This document shows positions 1 to 8,400 of a stretch of 16,395 nucleotides of DNA, piece after piece. How positions within the stretch are numbered: the first letter of the stretch is position 1; each line of letters starts with the position of its first letter. Under the pieces are notes generated by a model, which was not told the origin of the DNA, did not search any database, and worked only from the letters and a program-made list of their open reading frames with translations. The translations under genes and the position numbers were made by a program. This DNA is from JBFJVZ01 sp041623895 (lineage in GTDB: Bacteria > Planctomycetota > Planctomycetia > Pirellulales > Pirellulaceae): the NCBI GenBank assembly GCA_041623895.1, contig JBFJVZ010000136.1, positions 1 to 16,395 of the forward strand, in the 5' to 3' direction.

Positions 1-459
1 GCCTCGGCGCGGCCGATCTACGGCGAGGGTCTGCTGTTCATCACCAATGGAATGGGATCGATGGTCGCGGTCAGCCCCACCGGCAGCGGTGATGTGACCG
101 GTACTCACATCGCCTGGTCCGATCGCAAGGGTGTGGCCAAGAAATCTTCTCAATTGATGGTCGATGGTCTGTTCTACATGATCAGCGACGACGGTGTGGT
201 GTCCTGCCGGGAGCCCAAGACTGGCGATATTGTCTGGCAAGAACGGATTGGTGGCGATTACGCCGCATCACCGATTTACGCGGGCGGACGCATCTACCTG
301 TTTAGCCGCGAAGGCAAGATCACCACGCTGCAACCCGGCCGGGTATTCAAACTGCTCGCCGAAACCGAGTTGGGTGACGGTTACATGGCATCGCCCGCCA
401 TCGTTGGTGACCAGCTGTACTTGCGGAGTAAATCGCACTTGTACTGTGTGGCCAATTAA
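1..459 (+). CDS. PQQ-like beta-propeller protein, C-terminal end (partial)
   Basis: The reading frame is open from the first base, so this is the 3' end of a longer gene whose start lies left of the window. The 152 visible residues have the repeated pattern of PQQ-like/BamB-type propeller blades: short strands such as GLFYMISDDGVVSC, then TGDIVWQERIGG, then a new blade starting SPIYAGGRIYLFS and a last one SPAIVGDQLYLRS. Each blade alternates an 'inspect the store' strand with a Gly-Asp or Gly-Lys turn. Planctomycetes encode many secreted proteins of this kind, used as binding scaffolds or as quinoprotein dehydrogenases. No catalytic residue or cofactor site can be judged from this fragment. 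It ends in TAA and converges with the next gene 4 bp away, so the two transcripts probably terminate against each other. The family call is firm; the function is unknown. Confidence 0.8.
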   Translation, partial: ASARPIYGEGLLFITNGMGSMVAVSPTGSGDVTGTHIAWSDRKGVAKKSSQLMVDGLFYMISDDGVVSCREPKTGDIVWQERIGGDYAASPIYAGGRIYLFSREGKITTLQPGRVFKLLAETELGDGYMASPAIVGDQLYLRSKSHLYCVAN

Positions 460-463
460 GGCA

Positions 464-2368
464 TCACTTGCTAAACCGGTAGATGCATTCACCGCGGGGG
501 CTGTCGGTTAGGTAGTAGACTTCGCCATCTTGATCTTCGCCAAATGCCAAGACCGGAATGCTCTCGGGTATGACTTGCTCGTTACGAGTTGCTTTGCCGC
601 TGGCCCGATCGTAGCTCAATGCCCAAATGGATCCGGTCACGTAGTCGGCGTACAGGTACTTGCCGGCCAACTCCGGCATTCTGGAACTGCGATAGACACG
701 GCCGCCGGTGATTGATCGTCCGATGCGATGATCGTATTCCCAAACGGGATCGATCGGCGCGGGAACGCCTTCGACTACGGCGCGGTTTCCAAACGGGTAA
801 GAACCTTCGCGATTGCTCCAGCCGTAATTGCCGCCTTTTTCGATGACGTTGACTTCTTCCCAAAGCTCTTGCCCGACATCGCCCATCCAGAGATCACCGG
901 TTTCTTTGTCAAAGGCGATTCGCCACGGGTTACGAACACCAATCGCATAGATTTCTCCGCGAGCGCCTTGCTGACCCACAAACGGATTGTCCGCCGGAAT
1001 TCCATAAGCCAGTCCGGCGGCCGGCTTGTCGACATCGATTCGCAAGATCTTGCCCAGCAGCGACGACAAATCTTGTCCGTTGGCATCAGGATCATTGCGG
1101 AAACCGCCGTCGCCCATGCCGATATACAAGTAACCATCGGGGCCAAATTCGATCGCACCTCCGTTGTGGTTTTGATAGGGCTGGTCGATCTCCAGCAGCA
1201 CCTTCTCCGAGGCCGGGTCGGCACGATTCGAATCATCACTGGACATCGTGAACCGCGACAGCACGGACTTCTTTTCCGACGGATGCGAGTAGTAAACGTA
1301 GAAATAGCCGTTTGCCTTAAAGTTTGGATCTAGCGCCAATCCGAGCAGCCCTTGTTCATTCGCCCCTGAGCTCTTCCAGTCGTAGACCTTTGTACGCAAG
1401 TCCAAAACCAGGTGTGAATGCTTCACATCTCTTTTGTTCTCGAATACCCAGATCGCACCGTATTGAGATGCGGTAAACAATCGATTACTGCCATCCTTTG
1501 CGTAAGTCAGCTCAAGCAAGCGTAGCGGCCGCACCCGCCCGTCTTCGTCGACAGGTTCCCATTGGTCCCATTTCAAATTGGCAAAGGCCAGTTCGCCTTT
1601 CAGACCTAATTCGCCATCGATCGGTTGCGGGACCGATCCGCCTTCGCCCAGTTCACGAACTTTGATGTTGCGATAGGCAACTTCGTTGCCGTGGTCTTGC
1701 AGACAAATGTGGCCTTGGCCGGCAGCCGCGAATTGTTCGAATTTGGAAAACTTGCTTTTGCCGACGCGGTCATTCCATTGTTTGTCACCGATCTTGAAGC
1801 GGTAGTAACGCACGCCGTTCATACAGACTTCGCATTGATCTTTTGCGATGCGAATATACAACTGGTTCCATTGGCCGGCCGGCCGCGTGGCATCGATGGC
1901 GCCTTCTTGTTTTGCCCACGGCGGCGGAGTGGGCTTGTACAGTTGATAAAGCCAGCCGGCTTTCTGCGGATCGTGTCCATCGACATTGTCCTGAACCTGA
2001 ATCTCAGGCCCGCTGTGCCAAGGCGGCCCGTCGCCTTCGACGACGTGGAACATCACGCCGCTGTTGCCGCCTTTGCTGATCTTGTATTCCAGTGACAGTT
2101 CGAAGTCGGCGTATTTCTTTTCGGTGATGATGTCACCGGCGCCGCCGGATGAGCGGACAATCGCACCTTCGACGACTTTCCAACCGTCAGAGATCTTGTC
2201 TTTCTTGTAGCTCCGCCAGCCATCGGTTGATTTGCCGTCGAACAGCAACTGCCAGCCACTTCGCTGTTCAGCTTCGGTTAGTTGGTTCAGGGGCGGATCG
2301 GCGAGGGACGTAGTGGCAAGCAGTACGGTGAGGCAGCAGAGGGTGAGCAGCTTACTGAAGTTTGTCAT
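464..2368 (-). CDS. Secreted fusion: DUF1080 domain + glucose/sorbosone dehydrogenase propeller
   Basis: This 634-aa protein has a cleavable signal peptide (MTNFSKLLTLCCLTVLLATTSLA) and two domains. Residues about 32-240 are a DUF1080 domain: it opens with the typical GWQLLFDGKSTDGWRSY, continues with GNSGVMFHV and PAGQWNQLYI, and is a jelly-roll related to glucanases and 3-keto-disaccharide hydrolases. Residues about 270-630 are a PQQ-dependent glucose/sorbosone dehydrogenase (GSDH) propeller: NHNGGAIEFGPDGYLYIG contains the putative catalytic base His401, followed by GVRNPWRIAFD and GDVGQELWEEVNVIEKGGN. Single-domain versions of both are common; together they suggest a periplasmic enzyme that binds or cleaves a carbohydrate and oxidises it. 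It lies downstream of another DUF1080 protein on the same strand, 111 bp away, and converges with a propeller gene. No strong ribosome site precedes the ATG. Domain calls are confident; substrate and PQQ binding are inferred. Confidence 0.88.
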   Translation of the reverse strand: MTNFSKLLTLCCLTVLLATTSLADPPLNQLTEAEQRSGWQLLFDGKSTDGWRSYKKDKISDGWKVVEGAIVRSSGGAGDIITEKKYADFELSLEYKISKGGNSGVMFHVVEGDGPPWHSGPEIQVQDNVDGHDPQKAGWLYQLYKPTPPPWAKQEGAIDATRPAGQWNQLYIRIAKDQCEVCMNGVRYYRFKIGDKQWNDRVGKSKFSKFEQFAAAGQGHICLQDHGNEVAYRNIKVRELGEGGSVPQPIDGELGLKGELAFANLKWDQWEPVDEDGRVRPLRLLELTYAKDGSNRLFTASQYGAIWVFENKRDVKHSHLVLDLRTKVYDWKSSGANEQGLLGLALDPNFKANGYFYVYYSHPSEKKSVLSRFTMSSDDSNRADPASEKVLLEIDQPYQNHNGGAIEFGPDGYLYIGMGDGGFRNDPDANGQDLSSLLGKILRIDVDKPAAGLAYGIPADNPFVGQQGARGEIYAIGVRNPWRIAFDKETGDLWMGDVGQELWEEVNVIEKGGNYGWSNREGSYPFGNRAVVEGVPAPIDPVWEYDHRIGRSITGGRVYRSSRMPELAGKYLYADYVTGSIWALSYDRASGKATRNEQVIPESIPVLAFGEDQDGEVYYLTDSPRGECIYRFSK

Positions 2369-2431
2369 GTTGAATCAGCAGGAGTTTAGTGATGTGGTGG
2401 ATGATTTGATGGGGCTGTGGTTTTATGGTCG

Positions 2432-2467
2432 TCGTTTGCTCCGCAAACGAACGTTCGCCCGCGGAGC
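2432..2467 (-). terminator. Hairpin cluster between the two DUF1080 genes
   Basis: An 8-bp perfect stem, TCGTTTGC/GCAAACGA (2432-2439 and 2443-2450), has a 3-base loop. It overlaps a competing stem, GCTCCGC/GCGGAGC (2438-2444 and 2461-2467), whose loop contains the palindrome CGAACGTTCG (2448-2457). The cluster begins 13 bp after the stop codon of the SGNH gene and about 65 bp before the start of the next gene, so it could terminate, attenuate or stabilise the upstream message. No T-run follows on the minus strand, so classical intrinsic termination is not certain. The two mutually exclusive stems are seen directly; the role is inferred. Confidence 0.45.
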
Positions 2468-2479
2468 GACGAGATATCG

Positions 2480-3844
2480 TTACGGCAGCTTGCTGATGCG
2501 AATTCGCCGGTATTCTACTTGGCCGCGATCGCCTTCTAAGCCGATGGGGCCGGAGTCGGGGACTTTCATCGCTTTTTCCAGCACTTCGCCGTTGCACGTG
2601 CTAACCGCGATGCCGTCAGTCACGGTAACGACGATTTCATTCCACTGGCCGGGCTGGTAGTTCTTCAGAGTCTTATAGGGACCAGCCAACAAGTAGTCGC
2701 GGCATTGAAGTTGCGGTCCGCGAATGAAGATCCCGCTGTCAGCGTTGGGAGTCGCACGAAATTCCAGCATTAATTTGAAATTGCCGGGGAATTCTGCCTG
2801 CGTCCAAAGCTGTTGAATCTTTCTGCCTTCCGGCGGCGTCGTGACCACCAGTCGACCGTTCTTGGCAAGGTAACGACCCTCGGGCGTAACGGTCTGGCCA
2901 TCGAAATTGACGACTGTTTCCACGATCGGCCACGGCGGCGCGTTAGGATCTCGGCTCTGCCATCGCTTGGCGGCCTCGCGCATCTTTTCCGATGTCGGCC
3001 GGTAACCCCAACCGGTCAAGTCCGTTCCATTGAACAGACTTTCAAAACCCTTTTCCAACTCGAAGTTATCCGCTGCGGTATCCAGCAAGCCGAGCGTTGC
3101 CAAGATGGGCACCAGTGCAAGTTTCCATTTGGCGTAGCCCGCCTGGTTGGGATGCAGCGAGTCAGGGAATTCCTCCTTCTTGGCGTCACCATCGTCGTCG
3201 GCAAACAAAGTCCAAGTATCGAGCACGGTGATTTGCGGATCACCTTTGACGGCTGCCGCAGTTAGCCGGTTCAATTCCTGAATCTTGTCGGCGGGACGTC
3301 TTTTAGACGCGCTGCTGGGAAAGACCTGGCACAGCACGATCGGCATCCCGGCGTCATGCTTTTTCAGTTCATCGATGATCAGCTTGACGTTGCCGGCGAT
3401 GGTTTTCGGTTCGGCGTTTTCCTCCAAGTCATTGGTGCCCATCAACATCACGACCGCGGCAGGATTCAGGTCCAGGACATCTTCTTTCAATCGCAGCAGC
3501 ATTCCGCGAGTTGTATCGCCGCTGATTCCGCGGTTCGCAGTTTTCATTCCGGCAAAGTCGCCGCGAAAATCATCACCCCAGCCTTGTGTGATCGAGTCAC
3601 CAAGAAACACAACCGCGCCTTTCTCGGTCTCAGCACGCTTGGCAAAATTCGTGCGGCGGTTTCGCCAGACATTGCGGAACCAGTCTTGTCGGCGAATTGG
3701 ACCTTCGCCCGCGAGACCGTCGTCGGTTTCGGGGATCGAGAATCTCTTGTCTAAAGTGGTGTCTTGCGCAAACGTCGGCGCCACCAAAAAAGTGGCACAG
3801 AGCGGCAAAACGATCAAGAAACGCATCATGTTGTTCAGAACCAT
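2480..3844 (-). CDS. Secreted SGNH/GDSL hydrolase fused to a C-terminal DUF1080 domain
   Basis: The 454-aa product begins with a signal peptide ending near PTFAQ. Residues about 75-255 are an SGNH hydrolase (esterase/acetylhydrolase type) with all catalytic blocks visible: block I GDSITQ with nucleophile Ser84, block II NRGISGDT with Gly106, block III GTND with Asn138, and block V DSLHPN with Asp228 and His231. This resembles PAF-acetylhydrolase-like and carbohydrate-deacetylating SGNH enzymes. Residues about 262-452 are a DUF1080 domain (FESLFNGTDLTGWGY, DSGIFIRGPQ, PGQWNEIVVTV). The pairing suggests ester removal from a sugar that the DUF1080 domain binds or cleaves. It is the first gene of a leftward pair and is divergent from the ceramidase-like gene. 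Met6 or Met7 are alternative starts (3829, 3826) that would give a shorter signal n-region; no clear Shine-Dalgarno decides between them. Confidence 0.88.
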   Translation of the reverse strand: MVLNNMMRFLIVLPLCATFLVAPTFAQDTTLDKRFSIPETDDGLAGEGPIRRQDWFRNVWRNRRTNFAKRAETEKGAVVFLGDSITQGWGDDFRGDFAGMKTANRGISGDTTRGMLLRLKEDVLDLNPAAVVMLMGTNDLEENAEPKTIAGNVKLIIDELKKHDAGMPIVLCQVFPSSASKRRPADKIQELNRLTAAAVKGDPQITVLDTWTLFADDDGDAKKEEFPDSLHPNQAGYAKWKLALVPILATLGLLDTAADNFELEKGFESLFNGTDLTGWGYRPTSEKMREAAKRWQSRDPNAPPWPIVETVVNFDGQTVTPEGRYLAKNGRLVVTTPPEGRKIQQLWTQAEFPGNFKLMLEFRATPNADSGIFIRGPQLQCRDYLLAGPYKTLKNYQPGQWNEIVVTVTDGIAVSTCNGEVLEKAMKVPDSGPIGLEGDRGQVEYRRIRISKLP

Positions 3845-3884
3845 TGGGATTTAGGAAACTGGTTGTGGACCTGCGACTTCCCCC

Positions 3885-3913
3885 GGCTGGGGTTCGCCCA
3901 TCGTAACCCCGCC
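3885..3913. other. Hairpin in the divergent intergenic region
   Basis: GGC-T-GGGGTT pairs with AACCCC-GCC across a 10-base loop (3885-3887 and 3889-3894 with 3905-3910 and 3911-3913), giving nine pairs with one bulged T. It lies about 40 bp upstream of the leftward SGNH gene and 140 bp upstream of the rightward ceramidase-like gene, so it would fall in the 5' leader of whichever transcript starts beyond it. It could be a leader structure or a small dispersed repeat. No regulator can be named. Confidence 0.35.
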
Positions 3914-3984
3914 AGCGGAGTCACGGGACGCTGCAAGAGCGAACGGCACAGAGGGCACAAGGAGTGACTGTTACGCTGAAGCGA

Positions 3985-4019
3985 CAGTTTACACGGGACG
4001 GAGGCGGAAGAGTAAACTG
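3985..4019. promoter_or_regulatory. Inverted repeat CAGTTTAC-N19-GTAAACTG, possible operator
   Basis: A perfect 8-bp inverted repeat (3985-3992 and 4012-4019) with a 19-base spacer sits 34 bp before the ATG of the ceramidase-like gene, inside the divergent region. Half-sites about 27 bp apart could bind a dimeric regulator spanning more than two helical turns, or could fold as an RNA stem in the leader. The right half-site core AGTAAACTGG occurs again at 9982-9991, in another gap. This is a candidate only: no promoter hexamers were convincing here. Confidence 0.3.
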
Positions 4020-4041
4020 GATCGTTTAGATTTACCGCCGC

Positions 4042-4046
4042 GGGAG
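4042..4046 (+). promoter_or_regulatory. Ribosome binding site (GGGAG) for the ceramidase-like gene
   Basis: GGGAG lies 6 bases before the ATG at 4053. It is one of the few good Shine-Dalgarno matches in the window and supports this start, which also gives a clean signal peptide. Confidence 0.6.
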
Positions 4047-4052
4047 AACACC

Positions 4053-5426
4053 ATGGCCGACGCTTGCCGCCAACCCTTTCTGATCGCCATTTTGCTGACG
4101 CTGAGCTGCGTGCCTTCGCTCGGCAGCGGTGAGGAACCGGTGGTCAAGCTTGCCACTTTCGACGTGGACGCCACGCCACCGGTGGGATTCATGATGGCCT
4201 ACGACCGGGTCAAACGTGTCGAAGAGTTGGGTTTGCGAGCTCGTGGCGTCGTCATCATCGGTGCCGATCAGCCAATTGTGCTCTGTGCTGTCGACTGGAT
4301 TGGAATTGGTAACGAAGGCCAGGATGCTTTTCGCGATACGCTGGCCAAAGCCGCCGGGACCACGCGCAATCGCGTTGCCGTTCACACGCTGCATCAGCAC
4401 GACGCACCACGATGTGACTTCACTGCCGAGCGTTTGTTGCACGAATCGGGGGCCAGCGACTTAGGACCGCATGACGGTTCGCTGGCCCGTGAAGTGCTCA
4501 CGCGACTCTCGCAAGCGATCCCCCAAGGCATCGCCGCGGCCCAACCGGTCACTCACGTCGGTTACGGACAAGCGGAAGTTTACAAGGTCGCATCCAACCG
4601 CCGCGTCGTCGACAACGGCAAAGTGATCGCGACGCGGTACACGACCACCCGAGATCCCAAGTTGCGGGCGTTGCCCGACGGAACGATCGATCCGCTGCTC
4701 AGTTCGCTCTCGTTCTTCAATGGTGACAAGGCAATCGCTGTGCTCAGTTACTACGCTTGTCATCCACAAAGCTACTATCGAACAGGGGTTCCCAGTCCCG
4801 ACTTTCCGGGAATTGCCCGATTCATCCGCGGGCAAGACGTGCCCAATGTTTTACACGTGCACTTCAATGGAGCCGGCGGCAATATCGGCGCCGGTAAATA
4901 CAACGATGGTGCCAAAGAGAACCGTATGATTCTGGCAACACGTGTTGCTGATGGGATGAAACGGGCATTTGAATCGGCAGAAAAGTTTGCCGTGACTGAG
5001 AATAACATCGCCTGGCGTGTTCAGCCGGTGTCGCTGCCGTTGGGAAAACATCTTCAGCGGGAAGACCTGCAAGCGAAACTGGCCGACTGGAATGGCAAAG
5101 ATTACTGGGGCAGCCCGGAACAATTGGCTTGGGTTTTGCGTTGCCAGAGCGGACACAAGATCGATATTAGTTGCCTCGCGATCGGTGACGTACGCATCTT
5201 GCACATGCCGGGAGAGTTGTTTGTCGAATACCAGCTAGCCGCCAAAGCGATGCGACCGGATTTGAAAGTGGCGATGGCGGCCTACGGCGACTATGGTCCG
5301 GGGTACATCGGAACGGAAGTCGCTTATGGCCAGGGCGGTTATGAGACCAGTGAGCGGGCATCGAAAGTCGCGCCGGGTGTGGAGAAAGTATTGATGGATG
5401 CCGTCCAGAAGCTGTTGGTTGATTGA
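4053..5426 (+). CDS. Secreted neutral/alkaline ceramidase-like protein
   Basis: The 457-aa product has a signal peptide (hydrophobic core FLIAILLTLSCVPSLG) and then resembles the N-terminal metal-binding domain of neutral/alkaline non-lysosomal ceramidases: VKLATFDVDATPPVG, an ADQPIVLCAVDWIGIGN strand, the His-rich VHTLHQHDAP (His111, His114, His116) and a second ligand candidate in YYACHPQS (His237). True ceramidases read HTH-x-GP at the first site and are about 650-750 aa with a C-terminal immunoglobulin-like domain; here the motif is altered and the tail domain is missing, so amide cleavage of ceramide is not assured. Planctomycetes and Bacteroidetes carry many such short homologues of unknown substrate. 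The next gene starts on the base after this stop codon, pointing to translational coupling. A hydrolase of a lipid, N-acyl or sugar amide or ester is plausible. Confidence 0.75.
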   Translation: MADACRQPFLIAILLTLSCVPSLGSGEEPVVKLATFDVDATPPVGFMMAYDRVKRVEELGLRARGVVIIGADQPIVLCAVDWIGIGNEGQDAFRDTLAKAAGTTRNRVAVHTLHQHDAPRCDFTAERLLHESGASDLGPHDGSLAREVLTRLSQAIPQGIAAAQPVTHVGYGQAEVYKVASNRRVVDNGKVIATRYTTTRDPKLRALPDGTIDPLLSSLSFFNGDKAIAVLSYYACHPQSYYRTGVPSPDFPGIARFIRGQDVPNVLHVHFNGAGGNIGAGKYNDGAKENRMILATRVADGMKRAFESAEKFAVTENNIAWRVQPVSLPLGKHLQREDLQAKLADWNGKDYWGSPEQLAWVLRCQSGHKIDISCLAIGDVRILHMPGELFVEYQLAAKAMRPDLKVAMAAYGDYGPGYIGTEVAYGQGGYETSERASKVAPGVEKVLMDAVQKLLVD

Positions 5427-8400
5427 ATGTTGAAAGTAATCCCTGATCGTCCAGCGGACTTTAGTCCGGTGCGAATTGTTGACATCTGTTTCAATTACTT
5501 GCTGATGTCCTTTTTGGGAATAGGCTCCCTTTGCGTCGCCACCAGCGTTTGCGCCCAGGACTATTCCGCCGAACTGCCGCGGATTCCGCCCACCGATCCG
5601 CAGCAGGCGCTGAAATCATTCACTGTCGCACCCGGATTCAAGATTGAACTGGTGGCCAGCGAGCCGCTGATCGGCACGCCGGTCGCGATTGAATGGGATG
5701 CCGATGGCCGCATGTACGTTTGTGAGATGCGCGGCTACAGCGAAGACCGCGACGACGCAATCTCCAGCATCGCCTTGTTGACCGACGATGATGACGACGG
5801 AACTTATGATCGCCGCACGACTTTCGCTGACGGTCTGCTTTGGCCGACCGCCATCTTTCCGTTCGACGGCGGATTGTTTGTTGGCGATGCGCCCGATCTT
5901 TATTACTTCAAAGACACCGATGGCGACGGCCAAGCCGACGAAAAGAAAGTCGTGTTGACCGGCTTCGGCACGTCCAACGTGCAAGGGTTATTGAATTCAT
6001 TTCGCTGGGGACTGGATAACCGAATTCATGTCGCCTGCAGCAGCGTGGGAGGAGAGATTCGCCGCCCCGATGCCAAGGATGATGACAAGCCGGTCAACGT
6101 CCGCGGCCGCGACATTGCCTTTGACCCTCGCAGCTACGAATTTCAGCCAACCAGCGGCGCGGCGCAGCACGGCATGTGTTTTGACGATTGGGGGCGAAAG
6201 TTTGTCTCCTCCAACAGCAATCATATCCAGCAAGTGATGTACGAAGACCACGACATCGCACGAAACCCGTATCTCCGTGCGCCGTCATCGCGGATTTCCA
6301 TCGCAGCCGACGGTCCGCAAGCCGAAGTGTATCGCAGCAGCCCCGTCGAACCGTGGCGAATTGTTCGCACGCGGCTGCGCGTCGCCGGGAAAGCGCGCGG
6401 CCCGATCGAAGGCGGCGGCCGCGCTGCCGGCTACTTCACCGGCGCGACCGGCGTCACGATCTATCGCGGTGACGCCTGGCCGCAGCAATGGAGCGGGTTA
6501 GCGATCATTGGTGACGTGGGCAGTAATTTAGTGCACCGCAAGCGACTTGAACCGAATGGACTGGAATTCATTGCCAAGCGAATTGACAAGGAAAGCGAAT
6601 TCATCACATCCAACGATATTTGGTTTCGGCCCGCACAATTCGCGGCCGCACCCGATGGTTCTCTTCACGTGATCGACGTTTGCCGCGAAGTCATCGAGCA
6701 CCCCAAGAGCTTGCCCCCGGAAATCAAACAACACCTGGACCTGACTTCGGGACGCGATCGAGGCCGCATTTATCGCGTAGTGCCAACCGATTACCGACGC
6801 AATCGAAAGACTGAACAGTTGTCTGCAGCGCCGATTGAGCGGTTGGTCCAACTACTGTCGCATCCCAATGCCTGGCATCGCGAAACAGCGGCCCGTTTGT
6901 TGTACGAGCGGCAGGACAAAACATCGATTCCGATGTTGAAACAGCTGGCGGGCGAGCCGCAGCCGCTGGGTCGACTCCATGCACTTTATGCACTCAGTGG
7001 CCAACAGGCCCTGGATGCGGATGCGTTGCTGCCGCGCCTGGATGATGCTCATCAGCAAGTCCGCCGGCACGCCGTCCGGCTTGCTGTGTCTCGCGGTGAT
7101 TCATCTTCGATTACAAACAAGCTGGTCACGATGATGGACGATCCGTCGCTAGCTGTGCGGTATGAATTGGCCTTCGCGCTGGGCTCGATCAAACACGATC
7201 AGAAGGCGTCGGCGCTTGCGGATCTGATTCGTCGCGACACCAACGACAAATGGATTGCTTTGGCCGTGCAAAGCTCACTGGTGGATGACGCCGGCGAAGT
7301 TTTCGGTCGATTATCGGGTGATGTTGAATTCTGGAAACGCGGGGGCGCAGTCTTTCTGCAAAGTCTGGCGTCCCAAATCGTGGCCCAAAACCGCGAGACC
7401 GACGTTTTATTGGCGGTCGGTGCGCTCAGTAATCTGCCGGCCGCAGTGGAACCGCTGGCGATGCCCGTGATCACCGAATTGGTCAAAGGTCGCAGCCGAA
7501 AGGGCAGCGTGCTGGCCAACCTGGCTGGCGCTGGAAAGCTATCGGCGTTCGAGACCAAGGTCGACGCATTGTTGATGAAGTCATTCCAACGTGCAGCAGA
7601 TTCTCAGTTGACTCCGCAATCGCGGGTTGAGGCGATCAAGTCGCTGTCGTTGGCTTCGCCTGCACAGGCGTTACCGGCATTATCCGCGCTGATCGACAAT
7701 CGGCAGCCGCAGCAAGTGCAGCAAGCTGCCATCACCGCAATGGGCGTCTATCAGCATCCCGACGTGGCTCGAAATCTGATTCTCTCGTGGCCGAAACTTA
7801 GCCCGCAACTACGCGAAACTGCCAGTGAAGTTTTGTTTGCCAGGCCGGAACGCATCATGGCATTGCTTGACGCCGTCGACAACGCTGACTTGCAAGTCTC
7901 CGGGATCTCCAGGACCCGTTTGCAAACGGCAGCAAAATCAAGAAACTTCGAGCTTGCCGAACGTGCTGATGCGCTGCTGAAAAAAATGTCAACCGGTAAA
8001 CGCGATCAGGTGCTGACCAAATATCGCGAGGCTCTACGTGTGAAAGGCGATCTGGTTCGAGGGCGCCAAGCGTTTAGGCAGCATTGTGCTGTGTGTCACA
8101 AAGCCGAAGGGTTCGGGCATGAACTCGGACCCAACTTGGCGGCCATGAAATCGCGCGGTGCCGATGCAATTCTTGCCAACGTGATCGATCCCAACGCGGA
8201 AGTGAACCCGCAATATTTGAATTACATCGTGCTCACCGAAGACGGTAATACACTGACCGGTATGATCACCGCCGAATCGGCCACCACACTGACGTTGACT
8301 CGAGCCGAAAATGCCAAGGATACCGTGCTGCGAGTCGATATCGAACAATTGCAAAGTACCGGTGTTTCGCTGATGCCGGAGGGGCTGGAAGAAAAGATCG

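Noticed and set aside
728..1333. 201-codon plus-strand frame opposite the DUF1080-GSDH gene
   Set aside because: It lies wholly antisense to a gene with clear domain motifs, and its translation shows no domain; it is a shadow of codon bias.
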